33,256 nucleotides of DNA from Desulfobulbaceae bacterium (GCA_015231515.1 JADGBM010000025.1:1-33256), one strand, 5' to 3'. Numbered from the stretch's first letter, positions 23,391 to 33,158 are shown. The notes: generated from the letters alone by a model not told the origin. Translations and numbers: made by a program.

Positions 23391-25151
23391 ATGAACGAAA
23401 AAAAATCTGAAGATATCGAGATAGTTGACATAAGTAAGGCGATTTATGCGTCCTTATCTTTTGACAGCGACCAGAAGTTAAATGCGCACCTGAACCTGCC
23501 GCAAAGAGGCCAGGTCGACAATGAGCTCTTAGCTCTAGCGTTACAGTATCTTTTTCTCAAAGCGTTTAGATTACATTTTCCTGCCGTGGAGATGGCTAAT
23601 GTCAGAAACGGTCTGGATGTAGAGTTTAGTGAAGAAGATTCTCCCGAAGGGCCACTCCCCAGAACGGTATCTATCTTACTAAATAATGAATTTAGTACGG
23701 TCACGATTACCGGAGCCCTGCCAGCTCATGGTAAAGATGGTTTCTCAGAACTGCATTTTAATTGGCAGAAACAGGCCGGCGCTGAAGACTCACATGGCAA
23801 TAGCAACCTTAAAAAACTTAACACTTTTCCTACAGCGCAACAAGACCAGCTGCTTGCAACAATTTATGATCATACGGCAGGCAGACCTGGCACTTCAGCC
23901 CAGGGGAAAGTTATAAAGCCTAACTCAGGCCGGCCTCTGACCTTAAAGATTGACGAAAACACCATCAAACGACAAAACGACGAATCAGACCCATCCAAAA
24001 CTTACCTTTATGCCAAAAAATCAGGAATTGCAGCGTTTAAAACGCTCCTGAATAACGACCCCAAAACACTAAATCAACTTGCCATAAAAGATACCATTAC
24101 TATCAATGGAGATATTGATTATAGCGTTGGTGATCTGAGCGATGAAGATCTTGGCTGCGGTGCGATTAACATCGTGGTTAAAGGCGATGTCCGAGGAGCC
24201 TTTAGTCTTAAAAGCAAAGGATACGTGAGCGTATCAGGCACTTTTGAGGGCCAGAAAATCATTGCTAAGGATGTCAAAATCAATGTCATCAACGCTGGGA
24301 GCCAGGTTCTCGCCGAAGATCAAGTCGTAATAGGTACTTCTATCAAAGCCAAGGCACAAGGACGAGTTGTCACCTTGAAACGTGCCTCGAATGACTCTGA
24401 GTTAATTGGTTTAGAACAAGTTGTTTTAGATAAAGGGGCAGACTGCCTCTCCTTGACTGTCCGCACAAGAGACTTCCAAGCAAACACCTGTAACTTCTCA
24501 GGTCGCACAAAGGTCATTTTGGGCCAGGAACTTTTCGACCAGGAACAGAAGATTATACAGGAACATGATGAGGCTACCAAGTCTCTGAAAAATAGCTTTA
24601 CTGAAATCAAGAAAATTGGCGAATCTGTTCTATTTAATTTTCGCCAGCTTAAGGTTTTTATCGTCCAAGGCATTCCATCCGCCACAGCAGAGTGCCGAGA
24701 ACAGTTAAATCAGATTAACGAGGAGCTTGAAACGATTCTTCATATCATGAATCGCCCCCTTAGCCCAAAATTAATCAACCAATGTTATTCACTAAGTAAT
24801 TACATAGGTGACCAGCAAGCGGCAGATTCCATACTCCCTAAAGTTGAGGCACTCATTGCTCCCTTACAAACCCTGCAAAGCAATCTTCACAAACGCTGCA
24901 AAATGCTTCGCATAGTTGAAGCAACCGACAGTCTAATGGATGGGTTACGACAAGAGGCTGAATTCCTCAGAGCCCAATTCGAAACCCCCAAGTTCTTATC
25001 AAATACCAGTGAAGTTTTTGTCCAATGCGGCCGCCATGGGCTTCTTATAAACTCCAGTACCATCCCCGAAGCTTCCTTTCAAGTCAGCTACGAGCTAAAC
25101 TCTGAAACTGGAATAAGCGACGGCGTCCTGGTTTTTGATTCATCTTTTTAG
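23391..25151 (+). CDS. fapA: FapA (DUF342) family protein
   Basis: 586 residues from ATG 23391, chosen because AGGTG lies five bases upstream; a TTG 30 bases earlier has no such site. The N-terminal third is variable. The middle (about 180-380) has the FapA/DUF342 layout: GKVIKPNSGRPLTLK, then the beta-helix repeat region ITINGDIDYSVGDLS, INIVVKGDVRGAFSLKSKG, VSVSGTFEGQKI and QVVIGTSIKAKAQGRVV. A long helical coiled-coil part follows (about 385-535) and a small C-terminal beta section. Members are linked to polar flagellum assembly and polymer surfaces in other bacteria. It has a palindromic promoter and a divergent PilZ gene, consistent with motility or surface regulation. Confidence 0.82.
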   Translation: MNEKKSEDIEIVDISKAIYASLSFDSDQKLNAHLNLPQRGQVDNELLALALQYLFLKAFRLHFPAVEMANVRNGLDVEFSEEDSPEGPLPRTVSILLNNEFSTVTITGALPAHGKDGFSELHFNWQKQAGAEDSHGNSNLKKLNTFPTAQQDQLLATIYDHTAGRPGTSAQGKVIKPNSGRPLTLKIDENTIKRQNDESDPSKTYLYAKKSGIAAFKTLLNNDPKTLNQLAIKDTITINGDIDYSVGDLSDEDLGCGAINIVVKGDVRGAFSLKSKGYVSVSGTFEGQKIIAKDVKINVINAGSQVLAEDQVVIGTSIKAKAQGRVVTLKRASNDSELIGLEQVVLDKGADCLSLTVRTRDFQANTCNFSGRTKVILGQELFDQEQKIIQEHDEATKSLKNSFTEIKKIGESVLFNFRQLKVFIVQGIPSATAECREQLNQINEELETILHIMNRPLSPKLINQCYSLSNYIGDQQAADSILPKVEALIAPLQTLQSNLHKRCKMLRIVEATDSLMDGLRQEAEFLRAQFETPKFLSNTSEVFVQCGRHGLLINSSTIPEASFQVSYELNSETGISDGVLVFDSSF

Positions 25152-25303
25152 CAACATCTGAATCAATTTTTGATGTCTTCAGGATCTTATTCAAAAGAAG
25201 ATTGTACCGTATACACTTAAGATGTGCCTTTCAGCTCTTTTCCCTTTACAAAGTCAACACCTTCCATAAGCATACGAAAGCTAAGTCTAAAATGGAGCAC
25301 AGG

Positions 25304-25525
25304 TTAGTCTTCGCTGTCTTCAATAGCGGACATCACTTCATCCTGGAAAGCTTCATCCTCTGTCAATTTCTGGCCTATTACTGTGCAAATTGCGCCAGCT
25401 AAGTCACCTGCCTCATCAACTTCTTCAGGAAAAGCAGCTTCTACACTCACTTCACCTTCTGGTGATACTTCCAGAATAAGAGCGGCTTGATTTGATTTAA
25501 GTTTTAATTGTGCCATTCTATTCAT
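25304..25525 (-). CDS. Small acidic hypothetical protein
   Basis: 73 residues, strongly acidic, without signal or membrane segment. MAQLKLKSNQAALILEVSPEGEVSVEAAFPEE suggests two or three strands, followed by a helix (GDLAGAICTVIGQKL) and an acidic tail (EDEAFQDEVMSAIEDSED). I recall similar small proteins in sulfate- and metal-reducing bacteria but know no function. Two starts are possible, ATG 25525 with AGGG five bases upstream and ATG 25516 (residue 4). It is convergent with fapA, with 152 bases between them. Confidence 0.6.
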   Translation of the reverse strand: MNRMAQLKLKSNQAALILEVSPEGEVSVEAAFPEEVDEAGDLAGAICTVIGQKLTEDEAFQDEVMSAIEDSED

Positions 25526-25759
25526 TAACCCTATAACTGTTAGTATTAGATAAAAGGATACACGGATTAAAATGTTGCAAGTCCGTTGTGCGCTGATAGG
25601 CTAAACCAGCTAGCAGTCTACGTATTCAGTAACGCCCTAAACATTTACCGCTTGATTGATGTTATTGATGTTGAAACTTGACATGATTATTTATAATAAA
25701 ATCAGCAACATAACGTATGTTTCACTAAATTTTCTGCACAACTACCAGAGAGCGACCAG

Positions 25760-25803
25760 AAAAGAAAAAAGGGGTTACAGCGAAAAGTGCTGTAACCCCT
25801 TTA
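25760..25803 (-). terminator. Rho-independent terminator of the tRNA-Phe unit
   Basis: Read leftwards, AAAGGGGTTACAGC pairs perfectly with GCTGTAACCCCTTT (14 bp, 7-base loop), followed by TTTCTTTTC. It lies 6 bases past the CCA end of the tRNA. Confidence 0.9.
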
Positions 25804-25808
25804 AACAT

Positions 25809-25884
<76 letters not shown>

Positions 25885-25898
25885 GAAAAGAAAGCGTT

Positions 25899-25927
25899 AA
25901 TATATGTTAGGGGCATTCGTATGTCAA
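25899..25927 (-). promoter_or_regulatory. Promoter of tRNA-Phe
   Basis: On the minus strand TTGACA (25922-25927), 17 bases, TATATT (25899-25904), ending 14 bases before the mature 5' end. This is near consensus, as expected for a stable RNA. Confidence 0.8.
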
Positions 25928-25963
25928 CATTTTTTCTAGCAAGAGCATTTTTACCATAACTTT

Positions 25964-26449
25964 TCAGCCGTAGACAACCCTTGTCCCAGCCAACCTGTCG
26001 TGCCAGGTACGCCCCTCAATATCCAGTAAGGCCCATAGAAATCCAAAGAAAAACGGAAGTGCTGAGGCTATGTAGCCCACCCAGCGCAGAAAACATATCC
26101 CCACACCCAGACCATTTGCCGAATACGACTCAAGTCGTATTCCCATGATTTTTTTCCCGATGGTCTGACCACAACAAGCATGCATAAGGCAAAAATAGCA
26201 CATACTTGATAAGCACACGCCCATTAGCAGCCAGACCAACCAACCACCCAGCAACTGAACGTTTGCCAAAAAACTCTGACCAGAGCTTGACAATGCCACT
26301 ACATTTAGACCTGTAGCCAGAGATACCAGCGCCATTAAAAAAAAGAGCAGAACACAGTCAATCGTGAAAGCCATAAATCGAGACCTGAAACCAGCAATAA
26401 CAGTTCTTGGAACTAAAGCCGTTTCATTCTCTCCGTTATTTATCGTCAT
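25964..26449 (-). CDS. RDD family membrane protein
   Basis: 161 residues with three or four membrane helices. The RDD pattern is clear: RTVIAGFRSRFMAFTIDCVLLF at residues 15-36 (Arg/Asp of the first helix), then CCGQTIGKKIMGIRLES after the second block, and the closing DIEGRTWHDRLAGTRVVYG. Members are inner-membrane proteins of mostly unknown role; some take part in ion exchange. The start overlaps the end of the zinc-ribbon gene by 14 bases, with a GATGACGATAAATAA overlap, so translation is coupled. The acidic upstream protein is the likely functional partner. Confidence 0.85.
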   Translation of the reverse strand: MTINNGENETALVPRTVIAGFRSRFMAFTIDCVLLFFLMALVSLATGLNVVALSSSGQSFLANVQLLGGWLVWLLMGVCLSSMCYFCLMHACCGQTIGKKIMGIRLESYSANGLGVGICFLRWVGYIASALPFFFGFLWALLDIEGRTWHDRLAGTRVVYG

Positions 26450-27689
26450 CGATTTCCAGGTCTAATTCCATGCCGTCATCGTCGGCACTGTCAACAGAGA
26501 TATCCAGACTATCAAAGGGATCATCCAAGGCAGAAGCGTCTACAAGATTGTCGGCACCACCTTCAAAATCCAATGGTCGACCAACTGAATCAGAAGTATC
26601 GCCGTTATCATTTTCCAGGCTCAACATTCCAAGATCACCGAGCTCATAATTGCCGTCGGTGCCTTGCCCGCCTGGGTCAGTATCGGCCTCAGAAATTTGC
26701 GGTTCAATATCGCTTTCCAATTTTAGTGATAACTCATTATCGGGAACGCAACTTTTGATCACACCAGCAGCAGGCTTGTCGCCATCTGCCTCCATATCTC
26801 CTTGGCTGTCGGGATCCAGGGCATATACCAAGTCTGAAAGATCTATATTGCCCAGATCTATCCCTGTTGCTCCTGCTGACTCAATTTCAACTCCGTCCTG
26901 GTCCCCTTCAAACGTGAGCCCGGAACCCTGGTCGTCATCGTCTACCTCCAAAGTCAACGCCGAGTCTTCAATACCCAGATCAGCAGAATGAATACCCTCC
27001 AACTCCGTAAAGTCCTCCATCTGCTCGTCAGCCAAGGCTGAGGCCTGGGGCTGATCTTCATATTCTTCATCAGCAGCGTCAGAACCTGACTCAGCCTCCA
27101 GATGAAGCTCGGGCAAAGGGGTTTGCTGTTCGCCAACTTCATCAGTTTCACCCATCACAATCCCGGCCGAATTAGCAGCTTCCGTCTCGGGTTCATCACC
27201 CGCATCATCCGAAGATGACTCACGATTCGATTCAGCGCCGGATTCCGAAGTTTGGAAAGCATCCAGATTCAACACAGGTGGCATAGTGAAATCAATTTCA
27301 GGTCTGCTATTGTCACCCGTATCATGCCCCTCCAGTTTCAACTCAAGACCAGTAGCTTCATCTTCAGAAAGATTCACTTCAGTATCAGGCTCCAGCGCCA
27401 ACGACTCTTCATCAGATAACTCAACCAAATCTTCTTGTTCTGCAAACGAATCACTGTAGTCGGCGCCTGAATCAAGACCTTCCCCATCAACCAACTCGGT
27501 ATCAGTGGCAAATATATTTTCAGCATCATCGCCAGCAGTTATTTCATCAGCAATTCCGAGATAATTCACCTGAACGCTGATCACACTTGTTCCGTTAAGC
27601 AGTGATGCTATCTCGGCCAGGTCATGATTGCATTTTGCGCAATTTGTCAGGTGGTCAAATGAAATGTAGTCGCATTTGGGACAGAGCAT
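26436..27689 (-). CDS. Highly acidic protein with an N-terminal zinc ribbon
   Basis: 417 residues. C3-x2-C6 and C17-x2-C20 (MLCPKCDYIS, NCAKCNHDL) form a small zinc ribbon. From about residue 55 nearly the whole chain is rich in Asp, Glu, Ser and Gly, with repeated runs such as LDLEIDDDK, LSLKLESDIEP and DLGNIDLSDLVYAL; it is probably disordered with short amphipathic stretches. I see no catalytic domain. Many such zinc-ribbon proteins occur beside membrane proteins in deltaproteobacteria. The start has GAGGAAAA six bases upstream. It overlaps the RDD gene downstream. Function is unknown; binding to a partner or to the RDD protein is a guess. Confidence 0.75.
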   Translation of the reverse strand: MLCPKCDYISFDHLTNCAKCNHDLAEIASLLNGTSVISVQVNYLGIADEITAGDDAENIFATDTELVDGEGLDSGADYSDSFAEQEDLVELSDEESLALEPDTEVNLSEDEATGLELKLEGHDTGDNSRPEIDFTMPPVLNLDAFQTSESGAESNRESSSDDAGDEPETEAANSAGIVMGETDEVGEQQTPLPELHLEAESGSDAADEEYEDQPQASALADEQMEDFTELEGIHSADLGIEDSALTLEVDDDDQGSGLTFEGDQDGVEIESAGATGIDLGNIDLSDLVYALDPDSQGDMEADGDKPAAGVIKSCVPDNELSLKLESDIEPQISEADTDPGGQGTDGNYELGDLGMLSLENDNGDTSDSVGRPLDFEGGADNLVDASALDDPFDSLDISVDSADDDGMELDLEIDDDK

Positions 27690-27957
27690 AGCGTTTTCCT
27701 CATCCAGTAGAAATTATCTAAATTCAATATCTATCATCTTAAAACACGAGTTCGCCGCCGGTCAAGAAATTCCATTCAAAAACAGTGATTTAAAAGATTA
27801 ATTGGCTGCCCAAAGACAAAAACTTGCAAAATAGCTGTGATCACGCTAAAAAGCCTTTACTCCGTCATATCTCGTGCCGTTTTTTTTGCACGATTCGATA
27901 GAATACAGCTGTAGGGGCTGATCAAATTAACATTAAGGCCGATTGACATACCCACTA

Positions 27958-28404
27958 ATGAACAAATCAAAAAAAACTTCATTTACAACTGTTAATGCAC
28001 GCCTCTTGCTTAAACAATGGCTGACATGCTGCCTTATGACCTTTACACTACTGACGGTTATACCGGGCTGTTCATCTAAGGATCAGATCAGACATCTCGC
28101 CTCAGACGCCATACTCATAGTCCCCCAACAATCAACCTCAAAAGAGGTCCTCTCTCTTTTAGGCCAACCGGTACAGCGTCGAGAACTTGCTGATGGGACA
28201 GAAGAATGGATTTATTTTCATAAAAATCAAAGCCTATTAAGAAAGACGCCTTTTATCGGCGATAAGTTCGGTCGAGAAGAGTTCGACCTCGTCATCATTC
28301 ACATCAAGGCAGACATTGTCAAATCATGCACATACCGACTTTTAACAGAAGAAGATTTTAAGAGTTCAGGCATCAAGTCAGACCATCAACTCCATGCGGA
28401 ATAA
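27958..28404 (+). CDS. BamE/SmpA-like outer-membrane lipoprotein
   Basis: 148 residues from ATG 27958; a TTG at 27943 with AAGG four bases upstream is an alternative. The N-terminus has a hydrophobic stretch (LTCCLMTFTLLTVIPGC) ending in a lipoprotein-like Cys, with Ile-Pro in the usual Leu-Ala/Ser positions, so lipidation is likely but not certain. The mature part shows the BamE/SmpA fold: STSKEVLSLLGQPVQRRELADGTEEWIYF (turn with G-x-P and a W-x-Y strand), then a beta hairpin and IVKSCTYRL. In the family this domain supports outer-membrane protein insertion or binds other envelope proteins. The end overlaps pcm by 11 bases. Confidence 0.7.
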   Translation: MNKSKKTSFTTVNARLLLKQWLTCCLMTFTLLTVIPGCSSKDQIRHLASDAILIVPQQSTSKEVLSLLGQPVQRRELADGTEEWIYFHKNQSLLRKTPFIGDKFGREEFDLVIIHIKADIVKSCTYRLLTEEDFKSSGIKSDHQLHAE

Positions 28405-29041
28405 TTACGATAAGGCTCGAAGCAGGCTAGTAGAAGAACAACTCATCCCCCGAGGCATTACCAGCCCTGCAGTTATACACGCCATGCAGACCGTGCCTCG
28501 TCACATGTTCGTTGACGATGCCCTGCATGGTCAAGCCTATGGCGATTTTGCCCTGCCAATCGGGGAAGGACAAACCATATCACAACCCTATATCGTAGCC
28601 CTGATGACCCAGGCGCTGGCCTTGACACCCACTTCAAGAATTCTTGAAATCGGCACAGGCTGTGGCTACCAGACTGCCATTTTGTCACTCATCTGCGAGA
28701 AGGTTTACACTGTCGAACGCATCAAAGCTCTGTTCATTAAAGCCCGTCGTAATTTTGACCGCCTGCACTACCTGAACATCCTCTACAAACTCGATGACGG
28801 CAGCTTAGGATGGCAGGAACACGCCCCCTTTGATGCGATTATTGTCACTGCAGCAGGCCCGGAAATCCCCAGCGCCCTGGTGGATCAACTTGCCGACCCC
28901 GGCATTATGGTGCTCCCCGTTGGGGAAAGACAAAGCCAGGAGCTTACCGTTATCAAGAAACAAGATGGCGTCACCACCCAAGAAGTTATCGAACATGTAC
29001 GTTTTGTTAGGTTGATAGGCGAGCAGGGATGGCAGACCTGA
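28394..29041 (+). CDS. pcm: Protein-L-isoaspartate O-methyltransferase
   Basis: 215 residues. It methylates isoaspartyl residues in damaged proteins using S-adenosylmethionine to start their repair. The conserved blocks are all present: VPRHMFVDDALHGQAYGDFALPIGEGQTISQP (as MFV...Y.D..LPIGEGQTIS), SAM-binding motif ILEIGTGCGYQTAILS (about residue 83-98), FDAIIVTAAGPEIP and MVLPVGERQSQEL. The size is normal. The start is inside the end of the upstream lipoprotein gene with no independent ribosome site, so coupling is expected. The next gene follows after 33 bases. Confidence 0.95.
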   Translation: MRNNYDKARSRLVEEQLIPRGITSPAVIHAMQTVPRHMFVDDALHGQAYGDFALPIGEGQTISQPYIVALMTQALALTPTSRILEIGTGCGYQTAILSLICEKVYTVERIKALFIKARRNFDRLHYLNILYKLDDGSLGWQEHAPFDAIIVTAAGPEIPSALVDQLADPGIMVLPVGERQSQELTVIKKQDGVTTQEVIEHVRFVRLIGEQGWQT

Positions 29042-29074
29042 ATAGTTACCAAAATTACAGATAAAGAATACAAC

Positions 29075-30043
29075 GTGACAGAAAACAGATCGAAACAATC
29101 CTGGAAAGACAGTATTTTCAATGGCCCTGGCCCCAAGAACCTTAAAGAAGCTGTAGTTTTGCTCAGCAAGGGAATTGCCATGGGCTGTGCCGACCTGGTT
29201 CCAGGTGTTTCGGGCGGAACCGTAGCGCTTATCACAGGCATTTATGCCGATCTGCTTAAAGCGATAAGTTCCGTGGGGGACGGTTTAAAACAGTTTGCCA
29301 CGCTACAGTTCAAAGAGGGGCTTTCGACAATTCACATCCGCTTTCTGTTCTGCTTAATGCTGGGAATCGGCTTGGCCATTGTCGGACTCGCCAGCTTGAT
29401 GCACTTCCTTTTAGAACAGTATCCCATACCGACCTGGGGTCTGTTTTTTGGCTTAGTTGCTGCCTCAATTTTCGTGGTTGGCACCGAGGCTAATGTCTGG
29501 AGGAGTGGTCTTGCGCCCTTTTTTATTGGCACAATGCTGGCCTATCTGGTCGTCGGGATGATACCGGTTTCAACGCCAGAAGCGCTTTGGTTTATCTTTC
29601 TCGCAGGCATGATCGCGATTTGTGCCATGATCCTACCGGGCATCAGCGGAGCTTTTCTCCTCCTGATTCTCGGCAAGTATCAATTTATTACCGGTGCATT
29701 AAAAAATCCGTTTGTGACTGACAATATTGTAATTATTGCAATCTTTTGTACTGGCTGTGCGACCGGCCTGCTGGGCTTTTCCCGATTTTTATCCTACATG
29801 ATGGACAAGCACCGGGGCGCCACTATGGCCTTACTTACCGGCTTTATGCTGGGATCAATGCGTAAAATATGGCCCTGGAAAGAGATATTGGAAAGTATAA
29901 CCGTGCGCGGCAAAGTTCATGTGCTCAGCACAAAAAACATCATACCCACTGCCTTTGACTCCGAACTAGTGATCACAGCGGCCTTAGCCCTGACTGGCTT
30001 TATTGTTGTTATCACCCTCCAGAAAATGACCCGCGCAGATTAA
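29075..30043 (+). CDS. DUF368 (PopT-type) polyprenyl-phosphate translocase
   Basis: 322 residues, about eight membrane helices. The two DUF368 signature turns are clear: GCADLVPGVSGGTVALITGIY near residue 37-57 and LPGISGAFLLLILGKYQ near 187-203, an internal repeat typical of this family. DUF368 proteins were identified as undecaprenyl-phosphate translocases that recycle the lipid carrier of cell-wall and LPS synthesis. That role fits the nearby lptF, dgkA and mrdA-rodA genes. The start codon is GTG with a weak ribosome site. The gene is convergent with rodA, 19 bases apart. Confidence 0.85.
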   Translation: MTENRSKQSWKDSIFNGPGPKNLKEAVVLLSKGIAMGCADLVPGVSGGTVALITGIYADLLKAISSVGDGLKQFATLQFKEGLSTIHIRFLFCLMLGIGLAIVGLASLMHFLLEQYPIPTWGLFFGLVAASIFVVGTEANVWRSGLAPFFIGTMLAYLVVGMIPVSTPEALWFIFLAGMIAICAMILPGISGAFLLLILGKYQFITGALKNPFVTDNIVIIAIFCTGCATGLLGFSRFLSYMMDKHRGATMALLTGFMLGSMRKIWPWKEILESITVRGKVHVLSTKNIIPTAFDSELVITAALALTGFIVVITLQKMTRAD

Positions 30044-30062
30044 GCCTTACAGATAAAACCCG

Positions 30063-31175
30063 TTAATTTGTACCCACCAAGAAGCGGCGCATCCGGATAT
30101 TAAACAATATGCCGATGGCAGCCAGGGTAGTTAGCATGGATGAACCTCCATAGCTGACTAGGGGCAGCGGCATGCCAACCACGGGCAGCAACCCTAAAAC
30201 CATAGCCAGATTGATTATAGCCTGCCAAAAGATTAACGATACTATCCCGAACGCCAAAAGGACACCAAACTTATCCCGAGACGAAAGAGCAATATTTAAT
30301 CCCAAAAAAACAAGAAAGAAGTAACAGGACAAAAAGAACACAGACCCTATAAAACCCCACTCTTCGGCCAACACAGAAAATGCAAAATCAGTATGGCGCT
30401 CGGGCAGAAAGTCCAAGTGGACCTGTGTTCCCTCCAAGTATCCCTTGCCAAATTTAGCTCCCGAGCCGACGGCAATTTTCGACTGCATAATATGATACCC
30501 TGAATTTAACGGGTCACTTTCCGGGTTCAGGAATGTTTCTATTCGCTGCCGCTGATAAGGCTTAAGACCAAACTTCCAGCCCAGAGGCACAATAACAGCG
30601 CAACAGGAACATAATGTTACGAGGGTAGACCAACGCAACTTGACAAATAAAGTCATAGAGACAAAGACACAGCCCAACATTAAGGCTGTACCAAGATCCG
30701 GCTGTTTAACAATAAGAACAAATGGCAGGCCAGTCAGCAAACCAGGGACCAAAAGCTCTTTAAGTGAAAACCCTTTTCCGGTGTCTTTACGGTAGTAATA
30801 ACTGGCCAAAGCAATTACCAATGACAACTTGGCTGGTTCTGAAGGCTGGAGATTGAAGAAGCCAAGATTGATCCAACGTTGAGTCCCAGCTGTTGTTTTA
30901 CCAAAAACCATTGCAATTATGATTAGGACAATTATCAGGACATAGATTGGGTAATTAACAGTTATCAAGGCCCGATAATCGAAACTGATTATCAATAAAA
31001 TGGCACAACAACCCATCAGGAAAAAATATATCTGCTTCATATAGGCCGGGGTACCATAAAATCCCGTGTATGATGCACTGTAGAGATTGGCCAGCGCCAT
31101 TGCCACCACTGCCGCAAGAACCACCAAAAGCGTCCAATCAAAATTCACCAGAAGTCTTCTATCAAACTTGAACAT
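30063..31175 (-). CDS. rodA: RodA, SEDS-family peptidoglycan glycosyltransferase
   Basis: 370 residues, ten membrane helices. RodA polymerises lipid II in the elongation complex together with PBP2. Marks: GTQRWINLGFFNLQPSEPAKLSL near residue 96-118, VKQPDLGTALML near 156, GSGAKFGKGYLEGTQ and LDFLPERHTDFAFSVLAEEWG near 240-273, then PLPLVSYGGSSMLTTLAAIGI. The essential Glu/Asp and Trp positions of SEDS proteins look intact. It follows mrdA by 79 bases on the same strand, the normal order. The start has only a distant AGGA. Confidence 0.96.
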   Translation of the reverse strand: MFKFDRRLLVNFDWTLLVVLAAVVAMALANLYSASYTGFYGTPAYMKQIYFFLMGCCAILLIISFDYRALITVNYPIYVLIIVLIIIAMVFGKTTAGTQRWINLGFFNLQPSEPAKLSLVIALASYYYRKDTGKGFSLKELLVPGLLTGLPFVLIVKQPDLGTALMLGCVFVSMTLFVKLRWSTLVTLCSCCAVIVPLGWKFGLKPYQRQRIETFLNPESDPLNSGYHIMQSKIAVGSGAKFGKGYLEGTQVHLDFLPERHTDFAFSVLAEEWGFIGSVFFLSCYFFLVFLGLNIALSSRDKFGVLLAFGIVSLIFWQAIINLAMVLGLLPVVGMPLPLVSYGGSSMLTTLAAIGILFNIRMRRFLVGTN

Positions 31176-31254
31176 TATCTATCTAATCCTGCAGTTACTC
31201 CGACAAAGCCGGACTCTGTTTATCCCAGTATCGAGGAATTCCGTTTAATTTAAT

Positions 31255-33120
31255 TTATTTTTTGTCCTTTTCCTTGTGCACCAATCTATCCGAAAAATAG
31301 CTTTCTAAAACTAATTTTGCAACTGGCCCCGCCCCCGAACTCCCATGCAAACCGTGCTCGACCAATACCGTTACGGCAATTTCAGGTTTTTCAGCCGGCG
31401 CATAACAGGTAAACCAGGCATGATCACGATATTTGTAGGGGATCTCATCTTCCGGAACATTCTTATTTTGGGCAAGTTTAACAACCTGGGCCGTGCCCGT
31501 CTTTCCGGCAACTGTAATCCCATCCAGCCTCACGAGCTTGGCCGTACCACGCTCACCATTTACCACCGCCAGCATACCGGCCTTAATCAGGCCGAGAGAC
31601 TTTGAATCACCAAGCATGCGCCCATCCTCAATGGGCTCAAATTTCTCAGTAATAGTACCACTCTCATCCATTATTGACTCTATAATCTGGGGACGATAAC
31701 GAATCCCATTATTGGCGATTGTTGCTGTCATCTGACAGACCTGGAGAGGCGTGGCGAGATTAAATCCCTGGCCGATGGCCACCGACATGGTCTCACCTTC
31801 CTGCCACCCCTCCTTGCGTTGCTTAAGTTTCCAGTCGGTGGTCGGAATAAGCCCAGGTTTCTCATGTTCCACATTAATCCCAGTTTGCGTACCGAAACCA
31901 AGAGATCTGGCATATTTGGCCAAGGAATTAACCCCAACCTTTAATCCCACCTGGTAAAAATAGACATCACATGACTGCGCCAGGGCGTCTACCAAGCTGA
32001 CTGCACCATGCCCACTTCTCTTCCAGCAATGGTATCTTCGGCCATGCAACATCATCGAACCGGCACAGTAGTAAATAGTATCCTGATTAATTACCCCTTC
32101 GGACAATCCTGCCAAGGCGGTAACCATTTTATAGGTGGAAGCAGGCGGGTATTGGCCCTGAACCGTTTTGTTGAGGAATGGATGCATTATATTCTGCTGC
32201 ATTTTATCCCAGGCCTTTTGAGAGATACCACCAATAAACTCTTCGAGTTCCAGCGGAGGGGAGCTGGCAAAAGCAAGAAGGCGACCACTGTTAACCTCCA
32301 TGACAATAACAGCGCCGCCCTTATTTTCAAGGGCATCCTCTGCGGCCTTTTGTATATCAAGATCAATGGTAAGCTTAATATCATTTCCCGACAATGGTTC
32401 ATGAACCGCAATCTCACGCTGCTCAAATCCCTGCACATCCACTTCTACGTAGCGCTGCCCCTTTTCCCCCCGCAGTTTATCTTCGTAAAGTTTTTCAATG
32501 CCAAGTTTACCGATATGATCATTCGGCTGGTAGTTTACATTTTTCGCATCATTGAGCTCTTTTTGGTTAATCCGCCCGAGATAGCCAATCAGGTGTGAAG
32601 CGAGATTATCATGAATGTATTTACGTGACGGCAAAACCTCAATACGAATGCCCGGCAGATCATACCTGTGATTTTCGATATAGACTAATGTCTTCCAGTC
32701 AATATCTTCTTTCAGCCTGATCGGCACATACCGAGGGTAATCCTGCCCCTCTCTAATTCGCTCCAGCAGCTCACTGATATCTACCTTGAGAATCACCGCC
32801 ATTTTCTTCAGAACCATATCGGGATTCGGAGCGTCCTCCCTCACCCATGTGACATTAAAAAATGGCCGGTTAGTTACAATCTCCTTGCCGTTTCTATCCC
32901 AAATATTACCTCGAGGCGCATTAACCCACTGCATACGGATGCGATTGTTTTCTGACAATTTAACATAGTCAGGCCCCCGCAAAATCTGAAGATACCAGAG
33001 TCGAACAACCAGAATCATCACAAAAAACAGAATAATAAGCGTAGCAATATTAACTCGCCTTTTAAGCTCAGTAAGTTCTGCTTCGTTAATTTTTTGTATT
33101 TTGGATATAACCTGACGCAT
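31255..33120 (-). CDS. mrdA: Penicillin-binding protein 2 (elongasome transpeptidase)
   Basis: 621 residues, the normal size for PBP2, the RodA-associated transpeptidase that crosslinks lateral-wall peptidoglycan. A membrane anchor spans about 24-43, followed by the dimerisation/pedestal domain (NAPRGNIWDRNGK, residues 68-79). The transpeptidase motifs are STYK (S328-K331), SCD in the SxN position (S383-D385) and KTG (K540-G542). The SxD form is also seen in other PBP2 proteins. Heptamer repeats lie directly upstream of its start, which has no obvious ribosome site. Confidence 0.96.
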   Translation of the reverse strand: MRQVISKIQKINEAELTELKRRVNIATLIILFFVMILVVRLWYLQILRGPDYVKLSENNRIRMQWVNAPRGNIWDRNGKEIVTNRPFFNVTWVREDAPNPDMVLKKMAVILKVDISELLERIREGQDYPRYVPIRLKEDIDWKTLVYIENHRYDLPGIRIEVLPSRKYIHDNLASHLIGYLGRINQKELNDAKNVNYQPNDHIGKLGIEKLYEDKLRGEKGQRYVEVDVQGFEQREIAVHEPLSGNDIKLTIDLDIQKAAEDALENKGGAVIVMEVNSGRLLAFASSPPLELEEFIGGISQKAWDKMQQNIMHPFLNKTVQGQYPPASTYKMVTALAGLSEGVINQDTIYYCAGSMMLHGRRYHCWKRSGHGAVSLVDALAQSCDVYFYQVGLKVGVNSLAKYARSLGFGTQTGINVEHEKPGLIPTTDWKLKQRKEGWQEGETMSVAIGQGFNLATPLQVCQMTATIANNGIRYRPQIIESIMDESGTITEKFEPIEDGRMLGDSKSLGLIKAGMLAVVNGERGTAKLVRLDGITVAGKTGTAQVVKLAQNKNVPEDEIPYKYRDHAWFTCYAPAEKPEIAVTVLVEHGLHGSSGAGPVAKLVLESYFSDRLVHKEKDKK

Positions 33121-33158
33121 ATTTTCAGAAGGGTTTAGAGGGGAAAAAGGGTTAAGGG

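Noticed and set aside
27831-27846. CRP-like TGTGATCACG near the lipoprotein operon
   Set aside because: The two halves overlap instead of standing six bases apart, so it is not a CRP site.
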